This document shows, in pieces, positions 8,658-16,696 of a stretch of DNA of 64,000 nucleotides (the first letter of the stretch is position 1; every line of letters starts with the position of its first letter). Under the pieces are notes generated by a model, which was given only the letters and a program-made list of their open reading frames with translations, ran no database searches and was not told the DNA's origin. The translations under genes were made by a program, and so were the position numbers. Source of the DNA: CAZUDI01 sp964618975 (GTDB taxonomy: Bacteria; Desulfobacterota; Desulfomonilia; UBA1062); the NCBI GenBank assembly GCA_964618975.1, contig CAZUDI010000001.1, positions 186,001 to 250,000 of the forward strand. Direction: 5' to 3'.

Positions 8658-9002
8658 TCAGATGCGGATCTCTTTGAGCCGTGCGGCCTTGCCCTTCCTG
8701 GCCCTGAGATAGTAAAGCTTCGCCCGGCGCACCTTGGCGTGGGTCACCACCTCGATCTTTTCCACGTTCGGGGAATGCACGGGAAAGACACGCTCGACCC
8801 CCACGCCGGAGGATACCTTGCGCACGGTAACGGTCTCACGGTTGTTCCCCCGATGCCGGCCGATCACGACCCCCTCGAAGATTTGCGATCGCTGACGATT
8901 GCCCTCGACGATCTTGGTATGCACCCTGACCTTGTCGCCGATCCGAATCGCGGGCAGATCGGACTTCATCTGCTTTTTCTCAAACTGATCAATATGATTC
9001 AC
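8658..9002 (-). CDS. rplS: 50S ribosomal protein L19
   Basis: A 114-residue large-subunit protein at the subunit interface. It shows the typical RIGDKVRVHTKIVEGNRQR and VFPVHSPNVEKIEV segments and an RRAKLYYLRARKGKAARLKE tail (given here as the family pattern). It follows trmD and an RNA methyltransferase-like gene in the conserved order of Desulfobacterota. The gap to the preceding gene is three bases, so it belongs to the same transcript. Confidence 0.97.
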   Translation of the reverse strand: MNHIDQFEKKQMKSDLPAIRIGDKVRVHTKIVEGNRQRSQIFEGVVIGRHRGNNRETVTVRKVSSGVGVERVFPVHSPNVEKIEVVTHAKVRRAKLYYLRARKGKAARLKEIRI

Positions 9003-9005
9003 AAC

Positions 9006-9533
9006 TTACCTCCCAATAATCCTGTCGAGTGTGATTGAGACCGCCGAACGCACCGAAAGATGGTTGTACGAACCGCGCCCCTGAATGGGCGCGAGCAGGA
9101 CATCCAGTTGTGACATGAGCTCCGGTGCCATCCCCCACCCGGTGCCGAACACGAGGCAGGCATCACCTTGCGCCACCAGCCCCCGTCCATCATCCCAGCT
9201 GAGTGATCTATCGCTCCCTCTGGCCGTCGTGCCGATCATCACCGCTCCCGTCTCTTCCCTGACCTCGTCGAGGCTTCTTTTCACCTGTATGCCTTCAAAC
9301 GCCATTCTGCGGATCGGGTTGTACGCCCCCCCGTATCCCGTGAGCCAGTGGTCCATGATACGCCGGGCAAAGTCCCGCTGACTCTGATATGGATGAACGA
9401 TATAGAGCGGATCTGCACCATATGTCAAGCATACTCTTGCGATATCGTGCAGATCTAGATTGGTGATAGCCGTGCTGATCACCTCGCCGTTCTTGTTCAG
9501 ACAGGGATAGTGTACCAGCGCAACCGCAAGCAT
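9006..9533 (-). CDS. SPOUT-type RNA methyltransferase-like protein of the trmD operon (RNA_Me_trans family)
   Basis: A 175-residue protein resembling the RNA_Me_trans family of predicted SAM-dependent RNA methyltransferases, which have a SpoU/TrmD-like knot fold. VFGTGWGMAPEL and PIQGRGSYNHLSVRSAVSITLDRI resemble the SAM-knot region near the carboxy end. The start codon shares a base with the trmD stop (TAATG). The position between trmD and rplS is the conserved one in Desulfobacterota and relatives. The RNA target has not been identified from the sequence. Confidence 0.85.
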   Translation of the reverse strand: MLAVALVHYPCLNKNGEVISTAITNLDLHDIARVCLTYGADPLYIVHPYQSQRDFARRIMDHWLTGYGGAYNPIRRMAFEGIQVKRSLDEVREETGAVMIGTTARGSDRSLSWDDGRGLVAQGDACLVFGTGWGMAPELMSQLDVLLAPIQGRGSYNHLSVRSAVSITLDRIIGR

Positions 9534-10231
9534 TACTTGTCCCCACCCTTTTGCGCCCTTGCATGTCTGGCAAAAAGATCGGGCCGGACCTCCCGCGTCT
9601 TTTTGAGGGACATCTCCTCCCGCCAGCAGCGAATCCTTTCATGATCGCCACAGAGCAGGACCTCGGGGACCACGAGCCCTCTGAATTCCCTGGGCCGGGT
9701 GAAGTGCGGATGCTCGAGCAGGCCGTTGTAGTGGGAGTCTCCGGTCTCGAGCGTGTCCCGCCCCACGGCTCCCGGCAGCAGGCGTACCACGGAATCCACG
9801 ATCACCATGGCCGGTATCTCACCGCCGGTGAGCACATAATCGCCGATGGAGAGCTCCTCGTCCACAAAGAGCTCTGAGACGCGCTCATCCACGCCTTCAT
9901 AGTGTCCGCAGAGGATCGTCAGGATCTCCCGGGTGCTCAACCGCAGGGCCTGCTCCTGATCAAAGAGCCTCCCCCGCGGGGTGGTGAGGACCACATGCCC
10001 GGGCCCTTCCAGGCCTTCAAGGGCCCGGGCAATGGGATCCGGCTTGATCACCATGCCCCCGCCTCCGCCGAAGGGGGCATCGTCCACCACCAGATGACGA
10101 CCAAGACCGTAGTCCCTCAGGTTGACAATGCGTATTTCCACGAGTCCCCTGTCCTGGGCCCGCTGGACGATACTCGCGCGGAAAACACCCTGGAACATAT
10201 CGGGAAAGAGGGTGATGAGATTTATGCGCAT
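9533..10231 (-). CDS. trmD: tRNA (guanine37-N1)-methyltransferase
   Basis: Methylates G37 next to the anticodon to prevent frameshifting. The 232-residue protein has the TrmD trefoil-knot signatures LCGHYEGVDERV (about 119-130) and SIGDYVLTGGEIPAM (about 139-153), plus GGGGGMVIKPDPI near residue 55. It lies in the rpsP-khpA-rimM-trmD operon. Length and context are normal. Confidence 0.97.
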   Translation of the reverse strand: MRINLITLFPDMFQGVFRASIVQRAQDRGLVEIRIVNLRDYGLGRHLVVDDAPFGGGGGMVIKPDPIARALEGLEGPGHVVLTTPRGRLFDQEQALRLSTREILTILCGHYEGVDERVSELFVDEELSIGDYVLTGGEIPAMVIVDSVVRLLPGAVGRDTLETGDSHYNGLLEHPHFTRPREFRGLVVPEVLLCGDHERIRCWREEMSLKKTREVRPDLFARHARAQKGGDK

Positions 10232-10239
10232 GAATTGCC

Positions 10240-10743
10240 TTACCCGAGCAGGTCGGCGATGAGGTCACGCTCGATCACGATAACCCCCCTTTCCAGGGAG
10301 ATCTCCGTGACCACATCCCGTGTGGCAGGGATATAGAGCTGCTTTTCCCGATCCACCACATACACGTCGTTACTCCCGTTGGAGAAGACGTCCACGATCT
10401 CTCCCAGTATATGGGCATCCCGGTCGAGCACCTTCAATCCGATCAGGTCCACCCAGTAGTGTTCATCCTGCTTGAGTTCGGGCAGCCATTCCCGCTTCAC
10501 ATATAGGCCCTCGCCCTTGATCAGCTCCACCTGAGCGGCCTGCTTGATGCCCTCGAGCCTCACCGCCCAGCGCTTGCGTTGTCTTTCACAGCTGAGTATC
10601 CTTTTCGGATTTCCCTGGGGCGAGATAATAAGGTGGGTGTATCCAGAAAAACACTGCGGGTCACCGTACTGGCTGACCCACATCCTACCGTCCAGACCGT
10701 ATGGTCCCTGTATTCTGGCGATCTCGATGAGATCGGTATCCAT
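10240..10743 (-). CDS. rimM: 16S rRNA processing protein RimM
   Basis: Ribosome maturation factor that binds S19 and assists 30S assembly. The 167-residue protein has the amino-terminal IARIQGPYGLDG signature and the PRC-barrel half YWVDLIGLKVLD...ILGEIVDVFSNGSNDVYVV. I use the ATG at 10743; a TTG one codon earlier is possible, since both follow closely on the khpA stop. It lies between khpA and trmD in the conserved operon. Confidence 0.95.
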   Translation of the reverse strand: MDTDLIEIARIQGPYGLDGRMWVSQYGDPQCFSGYTHLIISPQGNPKRILSCERQRKRWAVRLEGIKQAAQVELIKGEGLYVKREWLPELKQDEHYWVDLIGLKVLDRDAHILGEIVDVFSNGSNDVYVVDREKQLYIPATRDVVTEISLERGVIVIERDLIADLLG

Positions 10744-10746
10744 CAA

Positions 10747-10977
10747 CTATTCGATTATCTCCAGCACAGACCTCTTCTTCAGTTTGGTGGACGCTGCAGT
10801 GAGCAGCGTCCGCATGGCCCGCGCGGTTCGTCCTTCTTTTCCGATCACCTTGCCCAGGTCAGACTTCGCCACCCTGAGCTCAAAGACAGATGTTACCTCG
10901 CCCTCTACCTCTGAGACCCTCACTTCATCCGGATTGTCCACAAGCGCCTTCGCGATGTACTCGATCAGTTCCTTCAT
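10747..10977 (-). CDS. khpA: KH-domain RNA-binding protein KhpA
   Basis: A 76-residue single KH-domain protein that binds RNA, in many bacteria together with KhpB. The GxxG loop appears as GKVIGKEGRTARAMR (about 42-56). It sits between rpsP and rimM, the usual place for this gene in Firmicutes and Desulfobacterota. Confidence 0.95.
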   Translation of the reverse strand: MKELIEYIAKALVDNPDEVRVSEVEGEVTSVFELRVAKSDLGKVIGKEGRTARAMRTLLTAASTKLKKRSVLEIIE

Positions 10978-11002
10978 CGTCCATCCTCATCACGACATTA
11001 TT

Positions 11003-11257
11003 TTAAAGGGATTGAGATAGCTTGGCCTTCTCCTTGATGATCTTCTGTACGGCAGGGGTGGGCCGCCCCCCCTTGTCGATCCATTCCTGAATACGATCCA
11101 TCTTGAGTTCGATGCTCTCGGGCCTTCTCAACGGGTCGAAGTGACCCACGATTTCCAGGAACTGTCCATCGCGCCTGTTGCGGGAATCAGTCACCACTAT
11201 CCGGTAGAACGGTTTCTTTTTTGCGCCTCCGCGAGTCAGTCTGATACTTACAGCCAT
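11003..11257 (-). CDS. rpsP: 30S ribosomal protein S16
   Basis: An 84-residue small-subunit protein with the usual start MAVSIRLTRGGAKKKPFYR and the VVTDSRNRRDGQFLEIVGHFDP core. It is the first gene of the operon that runs leftward to the DHH phosphoesterase. A good promoter is visible upstream. Confidence 0.97.
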   Translation of the reverse strand: MAVSIRLTRGGAKKKPFYRIVVTDSRNRRDGQFLEIVGHFDPLRRPESIELKMDRIQEWIDKGGRPTPAVQKIIKEKAKLSQSL

Positions 11258-11301
11258 GCGAGTGGTTTCCCCCTTATCGGTTCAGAATATTTTGCAGTCT
11301 C

Positions 11302-11329
11302 CTTATAGTACAAGCCCGAACAATGTCAA
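11302..11329 (-). promoter_or_regulatory. Putative sigma-70 promoter of the rpsP operon
   Basis: On the minus strand TTGACA (11324-11329) and TATAAG (11302-11307) are separated by 16 bases, about 45 bases upstream of rpsP. Confidence 0.65.
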
Positions 11330-11537
11330 GATAATTATCCCCCTCGAACTTTGTAGTTATCAGTATTTTAACAATTATAAGAAAACATTTACCACCTGAT
11401 GAGTAATATTTCACCTTCCCGCTTACGAGGCGGCCGGAGACCGACGACAATTTCTAAGGGGTTATCCCACGCGTCACCCGGCATTGTTTTTGCTTGCGGG
11501 TTCCCATTATGTTTATCAGCTGATTGAGGAGGGAACC

Positions 11538-13601
11538 ATGCCAAGAACCGTCCGTATACTTCTGTTCGTCTCGCTGATCCTCGCCCTGGGCCTCGGGGGG
11601 TGCCTCTCGTCCGATGATGACACCCTTGTCATGCCTTCGGCACAAGAGAAGGCACCCTCAGAAAGCGGGGACGAGACCTCGACCGACACGCTGGAATCCC
11701 TGTTAGCCTCCCAGGGACTCGCCTTCCCCCAAGACCGCCCCGGGGAGATAACCGTCTGTGGCCACACCGGATACCTTGCCCAGTACAGCGGCAAGTTCAC
11801 CGGGGGGGTCTACGGCACCACGAGCGACTCCACCGAGTCGCCCGAGCATCCCAAGTACTGTCTGATCACCACTGGCAGCCCCTATAGCATGGGCTTCCAG
11901 ACCGGCTACCTCATGGCCGAAGAGACGGCCGCCATCGCGGACCAGTTCATCAAATACGTCATCTGGGACGAACTCAAGCTGCTCGGCATCGATCTGGGCA
12001 AGGACAGCGCCCTGTACCTGGGGCTGGTGAACCTGCTCCTGCCGCTGGTGGAGGAACTCTGCCTGCAGGATGCCCTGAGTGTCCGCCAAGACGGCAGCCC
12101 GCTGATCCCGACCGAGCTCATCGAGGAGATGCAGGGCGTGGCCGCCGGAGCCACCGAGCGCCTGGCCATGGAGGACCTGACCGGCTCCTCCTATGCCGGC
12201 ACCGAGGTAAACTTCAGCTCCATCCTCATGGTGAACCAGGCCATCGAAACCCTGCTCTCCATGCTCGCCTCGGCCCTGCTGCCGGGCTCCACCACGGACG
12301 CGGGCGAACTGATGCAGTACATGGTGGAGTATATCCTGGCCCACATCACCGACGATCTCAAGGGGCTGATCGCCTCCTCTCCCCTGGGCGACATGATCCA
12401 GGCCCTGCCGGACGGCTCGTACCGGCTCGTACCCCCGGCCGGGTCACTGGGGGCGCTACGCCTGGGCTGCAACGAATTCATGGTCACCGGACAGGCCACC
12501 GCCGACGGCAAGACCTACCACGGGCGCGACTTCATGTTCGCCACGGCCGGGATCTGGCAGGACACCGCCTGCATCCGCGTGGTCCTGCCACAAGAGGGCC
12601 ATGCCCTCGCCGCCACCGCACCCCCGGGATTCTTGAGCTTCCCCGACGGGGTCAACGAACACGGAGTCTCCATGGCGGTGGACATGGTCTTCGGGGCCAC
12701 CTTCGCGGCCCGGCGCGGCCTGAGCTGTCTGACGCTCATCCGCGACATCCTGCAGCACAGCACCACCATGGACGAGGCCATAGCCCGCTTCCGGGCTACC
12801 CCCCGGGGGACGTCCTGGATCTACATCCTCTGCGACGACACCCCCAACGCCGCCTACGGAAACGGCGCCGTCCTGGAGTCCGGCCGCAGCGCCCCGGCCT
12901 TTACCGGGCCCGACGCGCTGCCGGACTGGGAACAGCTCCTCCTGAGCCCCGTAAGCGCGCTTCTCGACCCCGCCGAACTGAACGCGGAAGGCTTCATCGA
13001 GGACGGGGTCATGATCCGGGGATCCGCCTGGACCTTCCCGGAGGAATTCGCCCACCTGGGCCTGAGCCTGCCGCTGAGCGACCCGCGCTGGCCCGGGCTC
13101 GATCACCTGGACCTGGGGCTGCCCTTCCCTCAGCAGGGCGAGACGTGGTCGGATGTGGTGGCCACCACCAACCACTACATCATTCCGCGCATGTCGTTCA
13201 CCGCCCTCGACCCGCTCATCCTGATCGGCTACGGCCTCGAGCCGCTGCCCGAGTCCGTCTGGCGCTACGAGGCGCTCCTCGAACTCCTTGAGGAAAACTA
13301 CGGGGAGATCACCTTCTTCGGCGACAACCCGGACTATCCGGCATCCCCCAGCGCCGGGTGGATCATCGACCTGCTCAACCCCAACTTCGCAAACCCCAAC
13401 CTCGATGCGGACGAATACCCCACCAACCGCTTCTACACCGACAAGGACAAGCCACTCAACGGCCACGTGGAGGGGCATCACGCCGTCTATGACAATACGG
13501 ACCGCCAGATGCGGGCCCTCTTCGGTTATATGGACGACCCCTGGGTGGGCATCTCGCTGATGCCCCTCATCGAGTGGTACCGGGGCGAGACCCCGCAATG
13601 A
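11538..13601 (+). CDS. Lipoprotein with C45-type (acyltransferase/phospholipase B-like) Ntn-hydrolase domain
   Basis: A 687-residue predicted lipoprotein. The signal peptide ends in LGLGGC with the lipidated Cys22, followed by an acidic linker. The central part carries RLGCNEFMVTGQAT with Cys311 as candidate autoproteolytic nucleophile, then GKTYHGRDFMF and a GVNEHGVSMAVDMV segment. This order is typical of the C45 acyl-CoA:6-APA acyltransferase and phospholipase-B-like families. Such enzymes hydrolyse or transfer acyl groups from amides or lipids, here at the cell surface. GAGGAGGG precedes the ATG at 11538. It is long for the family because of about 290 residues before Cys311. A strong terminator follows. 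Confidence 0.78.
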   Translation: MPRTVRILLFVSLILALGLGGCLSSDDDTLVMPSAQEKAPSESGDETSTDTLESLLASQGLAFPQDRPGEITVCGHTGYLAQYSGKFTGGVYGTTSDSTESPEHPKYCLITTGSPYSMGFQTGYLMAEETAAIADQFIKYVIWDELKLLGIDLGKDSALYLGLVNLLLPLVEELCLQDALSVRQDGSPLIPTELIEEMQGVAAGATERLAMEDLTGSSYAGTEVNFSSILMVNQAIETLLSMLASALLPGSTTDAGELMQYMVEYILAHITDDLKGLIASSPLGDMIQALPDGSYRLVPPAGSLGALRLGCNEFMVTGQATADGKTYHGRDFMFATAGIWQDTACIRVVLPQEGHALAATAPPGFLSFPDGVNEHGVSMAVDMVFGATFAARRGLSCLTLIRDILQHSTTMDEAIARFRATPRGTSWIYILCDDTPNAAYGNGAVLESGRSAPAFTGPDALPDWEQLLLSPVSALLDPAELNAEGFIEDGVMIRGSAWTFPEEFAHLGLSLPLSDPRWPGLDHLDLGLPFPQQGETWSDVVATTNHYIIPRMSFTALDPLILIGYGLEPLPESVWRYEALLELLEENYGEITFFGDNPDYPASPSAGWIIDLLNPNFANPNLDADEYPTNRFYTDKDKPLNGHVEGHHAVYDNTDRQMRALFGYMDDPWVGISLMPLIEWYRGETPQ

Positions 13602-13622
13602 GGGGAACAGCCTAAGGTGACA

Positions 13623-13669
13623 GCGCGCCGGGGATCAGACAGGCCTGTCTGACCCCCGGCGCGCCTTTT
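13623..13669 (+). terminator. Rho-independent terminator after the C45 lipoprotein
   Basis: A nearly perfect 42-base inverted repeat at 13623-13664 (21-base arms, one mismatch) is followed by CTTTT. Confidence 0.9.
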
Positions 13670-13698
13670 GCTCATTTGCTCATTTGTTCATTTGCTCA
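13667..13698. repeat. Four tandem copies of an 8-base unit
   Basis: TTTGCTCA is repeated at 13667, 13675 and 13691, with TTTGTTCA at 13683. The array lies directly behind the terminator. Confidence 0.85.
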
Positions 13699-13735
13699 TG
13701 GGTACCCCAGGGTGTTCCCTTGTTCTCGCTGGGGA

Positions 13736-14391
13736 TTACTCCTCCACGAGTTCCCGATACCACTTGGCATTGTGGTGCATGCTCACCCCGGCATCCATTC
13801 GTCCGGTCGTCATCATGGAGGGAGACTCCACCCTGGATTGGGGGCGGATGGCCGCCAGGAAGAAATGCCCCCCATGGCGAGCCCCATGATCAGGGTATCC
13901 CAGACGTGAATACGGCAACACCGTCTCAGCAGGTCTTAAGGCATCGAATCCCGCAGAAACCACATGGGATAGCCGGTCAGGATGAAAAGCAGGCATCCGA
14001 TGATCACGATCCAGGCGAGCATTTTCTGTCCGGCATTGTCCTTATCCTGCTCGGGCACCTCACGTCTGAGGAAGGGGATATACCCTCCACCGGCGAGAAA
14101 CCAGGCCCGGTCGTCCTTGCCCAGGAGGGTGGAGATCGTATCGATAAAGCGGCAGAAACGTTCCCAGCGCATGAGGGTATAGAGCACGGGGCCGACCGTA
14201 AAGATCACCGCAGCTACCCGGTGCACGACAGAGGCCGCGGCCGGACCACCGAAGAGGGCGCTGATCCACTCTACCCGGAAGAAAAACCCGACGCCGGTGA
14301 ATAACAGCAGCAGAAAGCATAGCATGTGCACGCCATGCATGATACGCGTTCCAATCCGATGTTTGAGGACTAATGTTCTGTCATTTTTCAT
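13736..14391 (-). pseudogene. Broken cytochrome b subunit (formate dehydrogenase gamma/hydrogenase cytochrome b type)
   Basis: The intact ancestor would be a 218-residue four-helix di-heme cytochrome b that passes electrons from a periplasmic enzyme to quinone. The first frame reads KHRIGTRIMHGVHMLCFLLLLFTG with heme-ligand histidines and continues to FLRDSMP, where a TAA stops it (13936-13938). Beyond that the same frame continues as DLLRRCCRIHVWDTLIMGLAM. The conserved end GHFFLAAIRPQ...MHHNAKWYREL then follows in another frame. One base is missing at a run of six G (complement of 13868-13873). Two independent lesions remove the distal heme histidines. It is last in the hydrogenase operon, whose large subunit is also damaged. 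Confidence 0.88.
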
Positions 14392-14406
14392 ATCCGATTC
14401 CCTTTC

Positions 14407-14727
14407 CTAGGCCGCCTTGGTCAACTCGACGCGGCTGTGATAATGGGTGTGCAGCAGATGATGCGACTTAGGCGAGAGCGGCCTGGTCAAGAAATTCTGG
14501 TAGAGTTCCTGTATCTCCGGGTTTTCATGTGATTTACGGATGGGCATCTGCGCATCATTCTGATAGAGTCCCGCGATACGCAACCTTATATATTCATCCC
14601 GCACGGCATAAATCCCCCGGCCAAAGCGGTAGGCCCAACCGCTGAATCCCGACAGAATGGCCAGGGCCCCGATCCCTTTCAGAAACTGCCTGCGAGAAAT
14701 GCCTTGCGGCTCTTTGAGCGTCTTCAT
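14407..14727 (-). CDS. hydB: [FeFe] hydrogenase small subunit with Tat signal
   Basis: A 106-residue small subunit of periplasmic [FeFe] hydrogenase. The twin-arginine signal SRRQFLKGIGALAILSG is at about residues 11-27. The carboxy part, with ENPEIQELYQNFLTRPLSPKSHHLLHTHY, is the helix-rich belt that wraps the large subunit and carries it through the Tat pathway. GGAG precedes the ATG at 14727. The frame is intact, but its partner large subunit and cytochrome b are broken, so the product is probably useless. The symbol follows the Desulfovibrio usage for the small subunit. Confidence 0.85.
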   Translation of the reverse strand: MKTLKEPQGISRRQFLKGIGALAILSGFSGWAYRFGRGIYAVRDEYIRLRIAGLYQNDAQMPIRKSHENPEIQELYQNFLTRPLSPKSHHLLHTHYHSRVELTKAA

Positions 14728-14747
14728 CTTTCCTGCTCCTTTTGTGC

Positions 14748-15859
14748 TTACACTTCGCGATAAATAGGCTGACCGCCACCGTTGACACAGCCTCCGGGAC
14801 AGTTCATCACCTCGATAAAGTGATAGGGACTCCTGCCCGCCAGCACATCCTGCACCACGGCATCGACCCCCTTGAGGCCACTGACGACCGCGACATTGAT
14901 GACGGTCCCCTTCAAATCCACACACGCCTGGCGCACGGTCTGCAGCCCCCTGACCTCGGTAACTCCCGGACGCGCAAGCTGCTCGTGCGTCACGAGCTCA
15001 TAGGCCGTCCGGAGGGCGGCCTCCATCACCCCTCCCGTAGCCCCGAAGATGGTGGCCGCACCGGTCAAGCTCCCAATCAGTCGGTCCGCCTCCTCCTCCG
15101 GCAACTTACAGAAATCGATGCCGGCTTCTTTGATCATCTGTGCCAGATCCCGGGTGGTCAGCACGGCATCCACATCCTGAAAACCACTGGAATGGAATTC
15201 TTCCCGCTGGCACTCATACTTCTTGGCCGTGCAGGGCATGACGGAGGTCACGAACATCTGCGCCGGATCGATCTCCAAGCGGGACGCCGCATAGGTTTTG
15301 GCCACGGGCCCGAACATTTGCTGGGGAGACTTGGCCGTGGACAGGTGCGGCAGAAGCTTGGGATAGCGATCCTCGGCATACTTGATCCACGCCGGGCAGC
15401 AGGAGCTGAACTGCGGCAGCGGAGCGGACCCCCTGGTGATTCGCTCAATGAGCTCCGAGCCCTCTTCCATGATGGTCAGATCGGCAGCGAATTCCGTGTC
15501 ATAGACCCTGTCAAAGCCCAGGCGCCTCAGGGCGGCAAACATCTTTCCCTTGACCAGGCTTCCGGGGGGCATACCGAACTCCTCACCCAGGGCCACCCTT
15601 ACCGAGGGCGCCTCCTGAACCACGGTGAAGATGCCCGGATCATTCAGGGCATCCTGCACCTGCTGAATCATTTTCAGATCCCCGATGGCGCCAAAGGGAC
15701 AATTCACCAGGCATTGCCCGCAGTTGATGCATCGAGCGTAATCAATGCGGTGCTGCTGTGCCCGTTATGGCCCCGGTCGGGCACCGAAAAGCAGTGATCA
15801 TAGCGTTTGCATCGGCTGTTAAGATGAATGATCCTGTTGTTCTCCTTGATACTGGACAT
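14748..15859 (-). pseudogene. hydA: Broken [FeFe] hydrogenase large subunit
   Basis: The H-cluster domain is still open from about 15707 to 14748, with FSSCCPAW, MPCTAKKYE and EVMNCPGGCVNGGGQP. The amino-terminal two-cluster ferredoxin domain is damaged. From the ATG at 15859 (GAGGGGG upstream) the frame reads IIHLNSRCKRYDHCFSV. There a Tyr (15800-15802) replaces a cluster cysteine. CPTGAITGT continues in a second frame (shift near 15781-15786), and HRIDYARCINCGQCLVNCPFG in a third (shift near 15748-15757). The original frame ends in TGA. One substitution and two frameshifts in 60 bases fit decay rather than one reading error. The ancestor was a periplasmic hydrogenase co-transcribed with the small subunit and cytochrome b. 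Confidence 0.88.
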
Positions 15860-16248
15860 CTTACCCCCTCTCCCGTATTCCGGATCTTTTATCGCCATGG
15901 ATCAGATTCCCTTACCGCTTGCAGCGACAGGGAGGGTCCAGGGCTTGCGCTCAGAGTCGCATTCCCTTTACTCCCGGCGGCGACAAGGAGAAGGCCCGCC
16001 CGGAGGATTCCTAACCATGATAAAGACACCTTCCGAGCAACTCCCCTTCAGGGTGGCGCTCTCACACCTCCCCCTTGATGCGTGCACGTGTCTGGGCCCC
16101 CTATGAAGTTATACGATTATATTATTCGTGTTACTTGAGGGCCTGCACCTCACACCCCGTGATTGCCGTCAACCAAGAATTTCACCCGGTGGTCCATCCC
16201 CGGACCTGCCCCTTTACAGGACTCTGTCATGGTGTTAAAACCAGGCGC
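15860..16248. other. Intergenic region upstream of umuD
   Basis: It contains a degenerate copy of the dispersed two-hairpin repeat (15898-15953, reverse orientation) and must hold promoters for the divergent hydA relic and umuD. I could not identify a LexA box with confidence. Confidence 0.5.
15898..15953 (-). repeat. Dispersed two-hairpin repeat, degenerate copy
   Basis: Reverse orientation. It keeps GCAAGCCCTGGACCC-like and CGCTGCAAGCG-like parts of the family described at 60019-60092. Confidence 0.55.
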
Positions 16249-16692
16249 ATGGACAGGGAATCAGGGCTGCGCGTGACCGAGATCTGGGGTTTCGAGGGCC
16301 GCAGCGCGCTCAAGATCCCGCTCGTGACCTCCCGGGTCGCGGCCGGCTTTCCTTCGCCCGCGGGCGACTTCATCGACAAGACGCTCGACCTCAACGAATT
16401 TCTCATCCGCCACCCCGCGGCAACCTTCTTCGTGCGCGTGGAGGGCGAATCCATGATCGAGTGCGGCATCCACCCCGGCGACATCCTCATCGTGGATAAA
16501 GCCCTCGAGCCCGCCGACGGCAACATCGTCATCGCCGCCCTCGACGGTGATTTCACGGTCAAGCGCTTCCGTGCGCGGGAGGGGAAATGCTTCCTGCTGG
16601 CGGAGAATCCGGCCTTCGCCCCGCTCGAGATCACCGGCGAGATGCGGCTCGAGATCTGGGGCGTGGTCACCTACGTGATCCACAAGGTCTGA
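16249..16692 (+). CDS. umuD: UmuD-like S24 self-cleaving polymerase V subunit
   Basis: A 147-residue LexA-fold protein whose RecA-stimulated self-cleavage activates polymerase V. The cleavage region VAAGFPSPAGD lies at about residues 27-37, the catalytic serine in VEGESMIECGIHPGD (about Ser67) and the general-base lysine in GDFTVKRF (about Lys104). I use the ATG at 16249, which gives the usual UmuD length; longer readings add unrelated sequence. It is four bases upstream of umuC, so the two form an operon for mutagenic translesion synthesis. Confidence 0.9.
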   Translation: MDRESGLRVTEIWGFEGRSALKIPLVTSRVAAGFPSPAGDFIDKTLDLNEFLIRHPAATFFVRVEGESMIECGIHPGDILIVDKALEPADGNIVIAALDGDFTVKRFRAREGKCFLLAENPAFAPLEITGEMRLEIWGVVTYVIHKV

Positions 16693-16696
16693 GACC

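Noticed and set aside
14748..15859. Hydrogenase frameshifts as a single sequencing error
   Set aside because: A lost cysteine, two shifts here, and a stop plus a shift in the co-transcribed cytochrome b are too many independent events, while neighbouring genes are clean. Raw reads would still settle it.
16100..16248. LexA box upstream of umuD
   Set aside because: ACAGGACTCTGT near 16216 is palindromic but does not have the CTGT-N8-ACAG layout, and the group's LexA motif is unknown here.
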